Below, piece by piece: positions 1-6,282 of a stretch of DNA of 6,678 nt. Position numbers and translations under genes: made by a program. Below the pieces are notes generated by a model. The model made no database searches. It was not told the origin of the DNA and saw nothing but the letters and a program-made list of their open reading frames with translations. The DNA comes from Planctomycetia bacterium (GTDB lineage: Bacteria; Planctomycetota; Planctomycetia; Pirellulales; UBA1268). Where the stretch lies: the NCBI GenBank assembly GCA_010027105.1, contig RGVT01000147.1, forward strand, positions 1 to 6,678. Direction: 5' to 3'. The number at the start of each line of letters is the position of its first letter. The stretch's first letter is position 1.

Positions 1-417
1 GGCGTGGGCACCGGCGGCACGATCACCGGCGTGGGCGAGGTGCTCAAGAGCAAGAAGCCGGGCCTCAAGGTCGTGGCCGTCGAGCCGCTCAACAGCCCCG
101 TCATCTCGCAGAAGCTCGCCGGCGAGCCGATCAAGCCGGGCCGGCACACGATCCAGGGGATCGGCGCGGGCTTCATCCCGGAGATCCTCAACCTCGACGT
201 GATCGACGAGGTGATCAAGGTCGACGACGAGGACGCGATGGAGACGGCCCGGCAGATGGCCAAGCGCGAGGGGCTGATGTGCGGCATCAGCTGCGGCGCC
301 GCGGCCTGGGGCGCGCTCCAGGTGGCGAAGCGGCCGGAGAACGCCGGCAGGATGATCGTGGTGGTGCTCCCCGACCTCGGCGAGCGCTACCTCTCGACCC
401 GTCTGTTTCCCGAGTGA
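1..417 (+). CDS. cysK: Cysteine synthase (O-acetylserine sulfhydrylase), C-terminal part; 5' end outside window
   Basis: This is the last 138 residues of a PLP-dependent (fold type II) cysteine synthase, which makes L-cysteine from O-acetylserine and sulfide in the cytoplasm. The reading frame is open from base 1, so the start and the PLP-binding lysine lie upstream of the window. Visible family marks are the glycine loop GTGGT that holds the PLP phosphate (visible residues 3-7), the GISCGAA segment (95-101), and the C-terminal block LPDLGERYLST, very like LPSSGERYLST of known CysK proteins. In the common GISSGAA motif the first Ser contacts the PLP ring nitrogen; that Ser is kept (97), while the second is Cys (98). 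The segment is colinear with the CysK C-terminus and shows no damage. It ends 27 bases before the convergent J-domain gene, with no clear terminator between. A cystathionine beta-synthase-like paralogue is less likely, because the ending is typical of CysK. Confidence 0.93.
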   Translation, partial: GVGTGGTITGVGEVLKSKKPGLKVVAVEPLNSPVISQKLAGEPIKPGRHTIQGIGAGFIPEILNLDVIDEVIKVDDEDAMETARQMAKREGLMCGISCGAAAWGALQVAKRPENAGRMIVVVLPDLGERYLSTRLFPE

Positions 418-444
418 CCTCGCGCGCGACCCGGGCGGCCGGCT

Positions 445-1140
445 TCAGCCCGCGTCGCCCACGACCACCTTGACGCGCCGCGGCATCCCCATCCGGCCGA
501 AGAGCCCGACGGCGTCCCGTGGCAGCCCCAGAAACTCCAGGTGCTCGAACCAGCGCGGCGCCTCGGCGGCCAGTTTTCCCACAGCCGTTCCGCGCAGGTC
601 GAGCGACCGCAGACTCTTCAAGTCCTTGAGCTGCGCGAGCCCCTCGTCGGTGACCGCGCCGCCGGCGAGGTCGAGCACGGCGAGATCCTTGAGCGCGGCG
701 GCCCGGAAGCCGAGCAGGACCGCGAACACGTCGTCGGCGGGCGGGCCGTGCAGGCGCACCGCCACGAGCTTGTCGGCCACGCGGCCGAAGTCCTCGCCGA
801 AGCTGCTCTCGAGCCAGTCGGCCTCCTCCATCTGCACCTCGCCGCCGCGCTCGATCGTCTCGGTGACGACCTCCTGCTGCTGGGCGTAGGCCTCGATCTT
901 CGACGCGAGCCACTCGAGCTTGCCCGCCTTGAACCTGACGTAGTCGGTGGCCTCCTCGAACGCCTTCTGCAGCCGCAGGAAGGCGGCGGGGTCGCCGCCG
1001 TGGTCGGGGTGGGCCGTGCGGGCCTTGGCGAGGTAGGCCTGCTTGACGTCCTCGGCGGTGACCGGCGGGAGGAGGCCGAGCACCGCCAGGCACCCGGGGT
1101 GGTTGCGGTCGGCGGCGGGCTTGGGGGTGGGGGACGCCAT
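445..1140 (-). CDS. J-domain (DnaJ-like) protein with leucine-rich C-terminal region
   Basis: The protein has 231 aa. Residues about 16-75 look like a J domain: a helix DVKQAYLAKARTAHPDHGGD with the invariant HPD triad at 44-46, followed by a helix FLRLQKAFEEATDYV. J domains stimulate the ATPase of DnaK/Hsp70 through HPD, so a co-chaperone role is inferred. No Gly/Phe linker or zinc-finger CxxCxGxG repeats are present, so this is not DnaJ itself. Residues 76-147 are charged and unassigned. Residues about 148-208 contain two leucine-rich repeats of the type common in planctomycetes (LAVLDLAGGAVTDEGLAQL, then LRSLDLRGTAV), a likely protein-binding surface. I chose the ATG at 1140 because the J domain begins soon after it. 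The open frame runs on to 1233, but that extension is basic, Pro/Gly-rich and unlike a domain. There is no SD sequence before this ATG; a weak TACGCT at 1148-1153 (minus strand) would make the transcript nearly leaderless. The client is unknown. Confidence 0.85.
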   Translation of the reverse strand: MASPTPKPAADRNHPGCLAVLGLLPPVTAEDVKQAYLAKARTAHPDHGGDPAAFLRLQKAFEEATDYVRFKAGKLEWLASKIEAYAQQQEVVTETIERGGEVQMEEADWLESSFGEDFGRVADKLVAVRLHGPPADDVFAVLLGFRAAALKDLAVLDLAGGAVTDEGLAQLKDLKSLRSLDLRGTAVGKLAAEAPRWFEHLEFLGLPRDAVGLFGRMGMPRRVKVVVGDAG

Positions 1141-1211
1141 GCGGTGGAGCGTAAACCACGCCGCCCCCCGGCCGCCACGGTTTTTTGGCCGTTGTCGCCC
1201 CCCGAATCGCC

Positions 1212-1240
1212 TTGCCGCCGGCCCCGGCTTCACCTACCTT
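1212..1240 (+). promoter_or_regulatory. Candidate sigma-70-type promoter for the parvulin-like gene
   Basis: TTGCCG at 1212-1217 (4 of 6 matches to TTGACA) and TACCTT at 1235-1240 (3 of 6 to TATAAT) are 17 bases apart, the ideal spacing. They sit 33 bases before the ATG, in the only intergenic space upstream of this gene. The -10 match is weak, so the call rests mainly on spacing and position. Confidence 0.4.
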
Positions 1241-1259
1241 CCCGCCTCGGGAGATGGCC

Positions 1260-1266
1260 AAGGAGG
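1260..1266 (+). promoter_or_regulatory. Strong Shine-Dalgarno sequence fixing the start of the parvulin-like gene
   Basis: AAGGAGG lies 7 bases before the ATG at 1274. The frame is open further upstream to 1043, but that stretch runs antisense through the J-domain gene and has no comparable site. The SD therefore decides the start, and with it the absence of a signal peptide. Confidence 0.85.
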
Positions 1267-1273
1267 GCTTTCG

Positions 1274-3202
1274 ATGGAGTGGCTCAAACGGACTCTCGCC
1301 CGCGTGCGCGCGGGCTTCAGGCCCAGCGGATCGCTCCGCGAGGTGGCCGCCCCCAAGGCCCCGCCCCGGCCGGCACAGGGGCCTCAGGGCAAGGCCCCCG
1401 CCGGGTCGGCGCCCGAGAAGCTCGTGGCCATGGTCAACGGCGCGGAGATCGGCGAGGGCGCGCTCGCCGCGGAGTGCCTCGCCCGGCACGGCGCCGCCGC
1501 GCTCGAATCGCTCGTCAACAAGGCCCTGATCCAGCAGGCCTGCGCCCGGCAGGGCGTGACCGTGACCCAGCAGGACGTCGACGCCGAGATCGACGCGATG
1601 TCGCGCCGCTTCAGCGTGCCGCGCGACAAGTGGATCGAGCTCATCCGCCAGGAGCGCGGCATCTCGCCGCAGCAGTACGCCGAGGAGATCGTCTGGCCGA
1701 CGCTCGCGCTGCGCCGGCTGGCGCACGCCGCCGTCGAGCCGACGCCCGAGGAGACGCGGGGGGCCTTCGACAACCAGTTCGGCCCGGCGGTGAAGGCCCG
1801 GATCATCGTGGTGAAGTCGCGCGACGAGGCGGAGCGGCTCCGGGCCAAGGCGGCCGCGGCGCCCGACGAGTTCGGCGCGCTGGCCCGGCAGCACTCGATC
1901 GACGTGGGCAGCGCGAGCGCCAACGGCTGGGTGCAGCCGGTGCGGCGGCACGGCGGCGAGCCGGCGTTCGAGGCCCTCGTGTTCGGCCTCGAGCCCGGCG
2001 CGGTCTCGCCGGTGACGCAGGTGGCCGACCAGTTCATCATCGTCAAGTGCGAGGGTCGGCTGCCCGCGGCCGACGTGAAGTTCGAGGACGTGCAGCAGCG
2101 GCTGGCCGAGGACCTCCGCGAGCGCAAGAGCCGCCAGGCCTCGAGCGAGCTGTTCCGCACCCTGCAGGCTGCTGCGAAAGTCGAAAACCTGATGGACGAG
2201 CCGGCCCAGGCCGGCACCCACCCGGGCGTCGCAGCCCTCGTCGACGGCCGGCCGGTGCCGCTCGACCTCGTGCGGCGCGCCTGCCTCGACCGGCACGGGG
2301 CCGAGGTGCTCGAGATCCTGATCACCCGCGCGCTCCTCGACCAGGCCCTCGCGCGGGCGAAGCAGGAGGTGACCCAGGCCGATATCGACGCCGAGATCAC
2401 CCGGGCCGCCGACATCATGGGGTTCCGCCGTCCCGACGGCTCGGTCGACACCGCGGCCTGGCTCGAGCGGGTGACGCGGGAGCAGAAGGTGCCGATCCGC
2501 CACTACGTCGACGACATCGTGCGGCCCACGGTGGCCCTCAAGAAGCTCGTGGGCACGGTGCAGGTGACGCAGGACGACCTCGACAAGGCCTACGCGGCCA
2601 CCTTCGGCCCCCGGGCCCGCTGCCGCGTGGTGGTGCTCGACAGCCAGCGCCGGGCCCAGGAGGTGTGGCAGCTCGCCCGCCGGAACCCCTCGGCCGAGAC
2701 GGTGGGCGACCTCGCCGAAAAGTATTCCGTCGACCCCACGAGCCGCACGCTCCGCGGCGAGGTGCCCCCGATCCAGCGGCACGGCGGCCAACCGGCGCTC
2801 GAGCGCGAGGCGTTCTCGCTCGAGCCGGGCGAGCTCTCCGGCGTGATCCAGATCGCCGACCGGTTCCTGGTGCTCTTCTGCGAGGGCTACACGGCGCCGG
2901 CGAAGGTCGACTTCGCCGAGGTCCGCGCGGAGCTCCACGACGACATCCACGAGAAGAAGCAGCGGATCGAGATGGCCCGCCACTTCTCCCACCTGCGCGA
3001 GTCGGCGACGATCGACAACTTCCTCGCCGGCACGAGCCAGTCGCCCCCCGAGCGGGGCGCGGCCCCGCCGCCGCGGACGCCGCTCACGCAGCGCGAGGCC
3101 GGGGAGCTCGCCGCCCCGCGGGCGGGCAGCCGGAAGCAGGCGGGCGTCGTGCCGGCGTCGCTCGACGCCGCCGGTCCGCCGGCCCCGCCGCCGGCACGGT
3201 AG
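1274..3202 (+). CDS. SurA/parvulin-type folding protein with two tandem (chaperone + parvulin-like) modules
   Basis: The protein has 642 aa. After a Pro/Ala-rich stretch (16-48) come two homologous modules, 49-307 and 318-584, then a Pro/Ala-rich tail (585-642). Each module has a SurA-N-like helical part (VNGAEIGEGAL / VDGRPVPLDLV; QQDVDAEID / QADIDAEIT; EEIVWPTLALRRL / DDIVRPTVALKKL) followed by a parvulin-like domain ending in DQFIIVKCEG (252-261) or DRFLVLFCEG (529-538). Parvulins are peptidyl-prolyl cis/trans isomerases. Here the first active-site His (usual RHIL) is replaced in both modules (RIIVV, RVVVL), and the C-terminal His of the usual GYHII is Phe in both. Catalysis is therefore doubtful, and a holdase or scaffold role like the inactive SurA P1 domain is an alternative. 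An RHGG motif is shared by both modules (H226, H503). There is no hydrophobic signal sequence or membrane segment. The first 15 residues could form a basic amphipathic helix. The gene ends 52 bases before alaC. Confidence 0.86.
   Translation: MEWLKRTLARVRAGFRPSGSLREVAAPKAPPRPAQGPQGKAPAGSAPEKLVAMVNGAEIGEGALAAECLARHGAAALESLVNKALIQQACARQGVTVTQQDVDAEIDAMSRRFSVPRDKWIELIRQERGISPQQYAEEIVWPTLALRRLAHAAVEPTPEETRGAFDNQFGPAVKARIIVVKSRDEAERLRAKAAAAPDEFGALARQHSIDVGSASANGWVQPVRRHGGEPAFEALVFGLEPGAVSPVTQVADQFIIVKCEGRLPAADVKFEDVQQRLAEDLRERKSRQASSELFRTLQAAAKVENLMDEPAQAGTHPGVAALVDGRPVPLDLVRRACLDRHGAEVLEILITRALLDQALARAKQEVTQADIDAEITRAADIMGFRRPDGSVDTAAWLERVTREQKVPIRHYVDDIVRPTVALKKLVGTVQVTQDDLDKAYAATFGPRARCRVVVLDSQRRAQEVWQLARRNPSAETVGDLAEKYSVDPTSRTLRGEVPPIQRHGGQPALEREAFSLEPGELSGVIQIADRFLVLFCEGYTAPAKVDFAEVRAELHDDIHEKKQRIEMARHFSHLRESATIDNFLAGTSQSPPERGAAPPPRTPLTQREAGELAAPRAGSRKQAGVVPASLDAAGPPAPPPAR
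1418..3025 (+). repeat. Internal duplication encoding the two modules of the parvulin-like protein
   Basis: Bases 1418-2194 and 2225-3025 encode homologous units of about 260-267 residues. Pairs of matching segments occur in the same order along both units, for example RHGGEPAFE with RHGGQPALE and VADQFIIVKCEG with IADRFLVLFCEG. The DNA has diverged, apart from short runs such as cggcacggcggc, so this is an old duplication. The second unit has a short insertion around MGFRRPDGSVD that the first lacks. Confidence 0.85.
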
Positions 3203-3229
3203 TGATTTCGGGTCGGTGGCCGGTAGAAT
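3202..3229 (+). promoter_or_regulatory. Candidate promoter for the aminotransferase gene
   Basis: TAGAAT at 3224-3229 differs from TATAAT at one base and is an AT-rich island in very GC-rich DNA. GTGATT at 3202-3207, 16 bases upstream, keeps the central TGA of TTGACA. The -35 element overlaps the TAG stop of the preceding gene. A transcript would start near 3236, which argues against the GTG at 3216 as start codon and for the GTG at 3255. A small CGGGG-CTT-CCCCG hairpin (3230-3242) covers the expected start point. Confidence 0.42.
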
Positions 3230-3254
3230 CGGGGCTTCCCCGGAATCCCCGCCC

Positions 3255-4559
3255 GTGATTCAGCAGCCCGACCAGCCCGCAGCCCAGCCCCGGGTGCCCG
3301 ATCCCACGGAGACGGCCGACGGGCCCGCGGAGGGGGAGAAGCCGTTCGAGTTCCGCGTGGCCGAGCGGATCTCGCAGCTGCCCCCCTATCTCTTCGCCCG
3401 GATCAACCAGGCCACCTACCAGAAGCGCCGGGCCGGCCACGACGTGATCGACATGAGCATGGGGAATCCCTCCGATCCCCCCGCCCAGTTCGTGATCGAC
3501 AAGCTCTCGGAGGCCGCCAACGACCCGCGGAACCACGGCTACGCCCCGGCCCTCGGCATCATGAGCCTGCGCCGCGAGGTGGCCTCGCGCTACCTCAAGA
3601 AGTGGGGCGTCAGGCTCGACCCCGAGGGGGAGGTGATCTGCACGCTCGGTTCGAAGGAGGGCTTCGGCCACCTCTGCCTGGCGATCGTGGGCCCGGGCGA
3701 CAGCGTGATCGTGCCGGCCCCGTCGTATCCCGCCCACGTCTACGGCGTGGCCCTCGCCTCGGGCCGGGCGATCCTCATCGACACCACCGATCCCGACCGC
3801 TACCTCGCCGACATCGCCCGCACCTGCGAGCGCGAGAGGCCGAAGATGGTGATCGTGAACTTCCCCCACAATCCCACGGCCACGGTCGTGGGGCCCGACT
3901 TCTACGCCGAGGTGGTGAGGCTCGCCAACCGCCACGGCTTCATGCTCGTCTCCGACCTGGCCTACGCCGACGTCACGTTCGACGGCTACGAGACGCCGAG
4001 CATCCTCGCGGTGGAGGGGGCGAAGCGGCTGGCGGTCGAGTTCACGACGATGAGCAAGGGCTTCAGCATGGCCGGCTGGCGGGTGGGCTTCTGCGCGGGC
4101 AACCGCGACATCGTGCGGGCCCTGGGCACGATCAAGACGTACTACGACTACGGCATGTTCCGCCCGATCCAGATCGCGGCGATCATGGCCCTCAGGAACG
4201 GCGAGGCCGACGTGGCGGCCCAGTCGAAGGTCTACGAGAAGCGGCGCGACGTGCTCTGCGACGGCCTGGCCCGGATCGGCTGGCCCGTGGCGGTGCCGAA
4301 GGCGAGCATGTTCGTGTGGGCGAAGATCCCCGAGCCGTTCGCGAGCCGGATGACGAGCATGGATTTCGCCGCGCTGCTCCTGGAGAAGGCCGACGTGGCC
4401 GTGAGCCCGGGGGCGGGCTTCGGCGCGGCCGGCGAGGGCCATGTGAGGCTCGCCCTGATCGAGAACGAAAACCGTCTCCGGCAGGCCGTCCGCCAGATCG
4501 GCCGGGCGCTCGGCGAGGAACTCAAGACCACGGCCGCCGCGCAGCGCGAAGCCGGGTGA
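3255..4559 (+). CDS. alaC: AlaC-like class I/II aminotransferase (glutamate-pyruvate aminotransferase; possible LL-diaminopimelate aminotransferase relative)
   Basis: The protein has 434 aa from GTG 3255. It is a PLP enzyme of fold type I that transfers amino groups between amino acids and 2-oxo acids in the cytoplasm. AlaC makes alanine from pyruvate and glutamate. Catalytic residues are in order: NPT with N206, D234 in SDLAYAD (pyridine nitrogen), K268 in TMSKGFSMAGWRVGF (Schiff base), and R398 in HVRLALIEN (substrate carboxylate). Many blocks resemble E. coli AlaC as I remember it: LAYAD..DGY..PSI, YYDYG.F.P.QIAAI, PKASM.VWAKIPE, VSPG.GFG. The first 35 residues are Pro/Glu-rich and probably disordered. 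The frame is open from a GTG at 3216, but that start would overlap the likely promoter. Only a weak GGA precedes 3255, so the start is uncertain. DapL-type LL-diaminopimelate aminotransferases are related and databases often exchange the names, but the motifs favour AlaC. The hairpin cluster after the stop probably ends the transcript. Confidence 0.9.
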   Translation: MIQQPDQPAAQPRVPDPTETADGPAEGEKPFEFRVAERISQLPPYLFARINQATYQKRRAGHDVIDMSMGNPSDPPAQFVIDKLSEAANDPRNHGYAPALGIMSLRREVASRYLKKWGVRLDPEGEVICTLGSKEGFGHLCLAIVGPGDSVIVPAPSYPAHVYGVALASGRAILIDTTDPDRYLADIARTCERERPKMVIVNFPHNPTATVVGPDFYAEVVRLANRHGFMLVSDLAYADVTFDGYETPSILAVEGAKRLAVEFTTMSKGFSMAGWRVGFCAGNRDIVRALGTIKTYYDYGMFRPIQIAAIMALRNGEADVAAQSKVYEKRRDVLCDGLARIGWPVAVPKASMFVWAKIPEPFASRMTSMDFAALLLEKADVAVSPGAGFGAAGEGHVRLALIENENRLRQAVRQIGRALGEELKTTAAAQREAG

Positions 4560-4565
4560 CTTCAC

Positions 4566-4651
4566 GGCACGTCTCGACATCCTGTCGAACGTGCCTTGGC
4601 CGACCTCCGTCGGCTGGTCATGACCCGGCCCTCCGGGCCTGGCGCGTTTTT
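4566..4651 (+). terminator. Hairpin cluster with T5 run between convergent alaC and sigma genes
   Basis: Three hairpins follow one another. The first pairs 4566-4579 with 4583-4595: GGCACGT with ACGTGCC, then TCGACA with TGTCGA, giving 13 pairs, one bulged C and a 3-base loop. The second pairs GCCGAC (4599-4604) with GTCGGC (4609-4614). The third pairs GGCCC (4627-4631) with GGGCC (4635-4639) and, after four bases following an extra G-C pair on each side, reaches TTTTT at 4647-4651. The third with its T run resembles a factor-independent terminator for alaC. The strongest hairpin has no T run on either strand, so its role is less clear. Confidence 0.6.
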
Positions 4652-4665
4652 GACTGGCCGGGCGA

Positions 4666-6162
4666 TCACTCCTCGAGTTCGGGGAGCACGGCCTCGGCGG
4701 CGGCGGCTTCACGGAGCTTTTCCAGGGCCTTGGCCTCGATCTGCCGCACCCGCTCCTTCGTGACGCCGAGGGCCGAGCCGACCTCCTTCAAGGTCTGCGG
4801 CTCGTGCTCGTGGTCGAGGCCGTAGCGGCGGATGATGATCGTCTGCTCACGGGCGTCGAGCCGGTCGAGGAACCGCCCCACCTGCTGGAGGCGGTCGCGC
4901 TCCGCGAGCCGCTGCTGGTGCTCGTCGGCCCGCCGGTCGGCCGCCGACTGGAGCATGTCCATGTCGGCCGCCCGGAAGCGGTCGCGCCGCTTGTGCTCGT
5001 CGGGGATCGTGCGGGCGTAGTTCTTCATGATCGCCCACGAGGCGTAGGTGCTGAACTTGTTGCCCCGCGAGTAGTCGAATTTCTCGACGGCCCGGATCAG
5101 CGACATGTTGCCGTCGCTCACCAGGTCGAAGAAGCCGTCGCCCGGGGCCACCCGCCGCTTCGCGATCGAGACGACGAGCCGCAGGTTCGCCCGCACGAGC
5201 CGGTTCTTGACCGCCACGATCTCCTCGTAGAGTTTCTCGATCTGGTCCATGAGCCGCGTGCTCGGCCGCTCCGGGTCGAGCTGCTCGCGGAGCCTGCCGG
5301 CCTTGTGCTTGAGGTAGTTGAACTTGCGGAACAGCCACACCTCCTGCTCGCGGGTGAGCAGCGGCACCTCGTAGAGGCTGGCGAGGTAGGCCGGCAGCCC
5401 GGAGGGCCGCCGCACCCGCTTGGCCGGCTCGTCGAGGCCAGGGAACGGCTGGTTGACCACCTTCTCGGCGCTCTTCCGCGCGAACAGGGCGTTGGGGATG
5501 TGGTCGAGCGGCAGCTGCATGATGTGGGCCGCCCGCTGGGCCAGGATCACCCGGTAGATGCTCGCCTTCGAGCGGCGATACCGCCGGGCGATCGATTCCA
5601 CCGGCTCGCCCTGCGCGTAGAAGTGGTGGATCCTCTCGCACGTCTCGGGCCGCAGCCGGCCCTCCGTCTCGCCGAACACCGCCGCATCGGGGTGGTCGTG
5701 GTCGTGCTGCTTGATCGTGTAGCGGATCGTCTCCACGCTGCGGTGCAGGCGGGCGGCGATGCGGCGGTGGACGTCGGCCGGGGAGGCGCCCGCGGCGGCC
5801 AGCCGCCGCGCCCAGGCGACGATCCGGTCGTGTTCGTCCGGCGAGAGCTGGCTGAACCTGGCCCCGCGTTCGATCCGCCCGGGGTTGGCCGCCACGAACT
5901 TTTCGACGGCGTCGGCGAGGAAGCCCACCCGCTTGCGGCCGGCCACCTCGTAGCGCTGGGCGACGAGGCCGTGGTCGCGCCACCGCGAGATCGTCTTGGT
6001 GGAGACGTTGAACCGCTTGGCGAGATCCTCGATCGAGAGCACCTCCTCGGGCGCGAGGGGCGCGGCGGGAACCGTGGGATTGGCCACGGCCTCGGCCCGC
6101 TCGGCCGCGGCGCGGTCGTCGGAAAACAGCGACATGAACGGGCCCGTCGAGTTGGATCGCAT
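4666..6162 (-). CDS. Sigma-70 family RNA polymerase sigma factor with three N-terminal HTH-like segments
   Basis: The protein has 498 aa and directs RNA polymerase to promoters. Residues 41-95 are a MerR/excisionase-like HTH (IEDLAKRFNVSTKTISRWRD, then a GRKRVGF wing). Residues 106-150 and 171-210 are two further HTH-like segments (ASPADVHRRIAARLHRSVET; EPVESIARRYRRSKASIYRV) resembling recombinase or transposase HTHs. The sigma part begins at about 254 with region 1.2 (LPAYLASLYEVPLLTREQE). Region 2 spans 318-390 (NLRLVVSIAKR; DLVSDGNMSLIRAVEKFDY; GNKFSTYASWAIM). Region 4 spans about 430-486 (LKEVGSALGVTKERVRQIEA). The IRIP-type region 3 is missing; a charged linker joins 2 to 4. Region 2.4 has K380 and A383 where E. 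coli RpoD has Q437 and T440. The start at 6162 follows from the SD at 6169-6175; the frame stays open to 6528, and an in-frame ATG at 6183 lies within a hairpin. Most likely a lineage-specific alternative sigma factor; target genes are unknown. Confidence 0.9.
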   Translation of the reverse strand: MRSNSTGPFMSLFSDDRAAAERAEAVANPTVPAAPLAPEEVLSIEDLAKRFNVSTKTISRWRDHGLVAQRYEVAGRKRVGFLADAVEKFVAANPGRIERGARFSQLSPDEHDRIVAWARRLAAAGASPADVHRRIAARLHRSVETIRYTIKQHDHDHPDAAVFGETEGRLRPETCERIHHFYAQGEPVESIARRYRRSKASIYRVILAQRAAHIMQLPLDHIPNALFARKSAEKVVNQPFPGLDEPAKRVRRPSGLPAYLASLYEVPLLTREQEVWLFRKFNYLKHKAGRLREQLDPERPSTRLMDQIEKLYEEIVAVKNRLVRANLRLVVSIAKRRVAPGDGFFDLVSDGNMSLIRAVEKFDYSRGNKFSTYASWAIMKNYARTIPDEHKRRDRFRAADMDMLQSAADRRADEHQQRLAERDRLQQVGRFLDRLDAREQTIIIRRYGLDHEHEPQTLKEVGSALGVTKERVRQIEAKALEKLREAAAAEAVLPELEE

Positions 6163-6168
6163 GAGACT

Positions 6169-6195
6169 CCTCCTTGCCGGCATTCCATTGCCGGC
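6169..6195 (-). promoter_or_regulatory. Shine-Dalgarno sequence abutting a hairpin, sigma gene
   Basis: On the minus strand AAGGAGG (6169-6175) lies 6 bases before the ATG at 6162 and fixes the start. Immediately upstream, 6176-6182 and 6189-6195 form a perfect 7-bp GC-rich stem (GCCGGCA/TGCCGGC) with a 6-base loop. The stem's last base is adjacent to the first base of the SD. Such a stem could affect ribosome access or mRNA stability; that effect is inference. Confidence 0.7.
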
Positions 6196-6282
6196 CGCGA
6201 ACGAAAATTGGTGGCGACGTGAGGTTCGACCGTCCGCGTTGGATGGGGGCATCCACTGCTCCCCCCGCAACCTTGCCCGGGA

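Noticed and set aside
287..2992. 901-codon open frame on the minus strand
   Set aside because: It is antisense to cysK and the parvulin-like gene and overlaps the J-domain gene in another frame. Composition is low-complexity Arg/Gly/Leu/Pro, with no motifs.
3216..3254. Upstream GTG start for the aminotransferase
   Set aside because: It lies before the candidate TAGAAT box and the added residues match no part of the family. The GTG at 3255 is preferred, though not proven.
541..3258. 905-codon open frame on the plus strand
   Set aside because: It runs antisense to the J-domain gene and out of frame across the parvulin-like gene. The translation is Arg/Ala/Gly-rich without domains, a usual effect of high GC.
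3084..4712. 542-codon minus-strand frame opposite alaC
   Set aside because: It mirrors a clearly real aminotransferase gene and has His/Arg/Gly-rich composition without recognisable domains.
5547..6188. 213-codon overlapping frame starting at the AUG in the sigma leader hairpin
   Set aside because: No SD precedes it and its Ser/Arg/Pro-rich product looks like a frame shadow. The AUG may matter for regulation but a protein is not supported.
4804..6222. 472-codon plus-strand and 469-codon minus-strand frames over the sigma gene
   Set aside because: Both are shadows of the sigma coding sequence, with biased composition and no conserved motifs.
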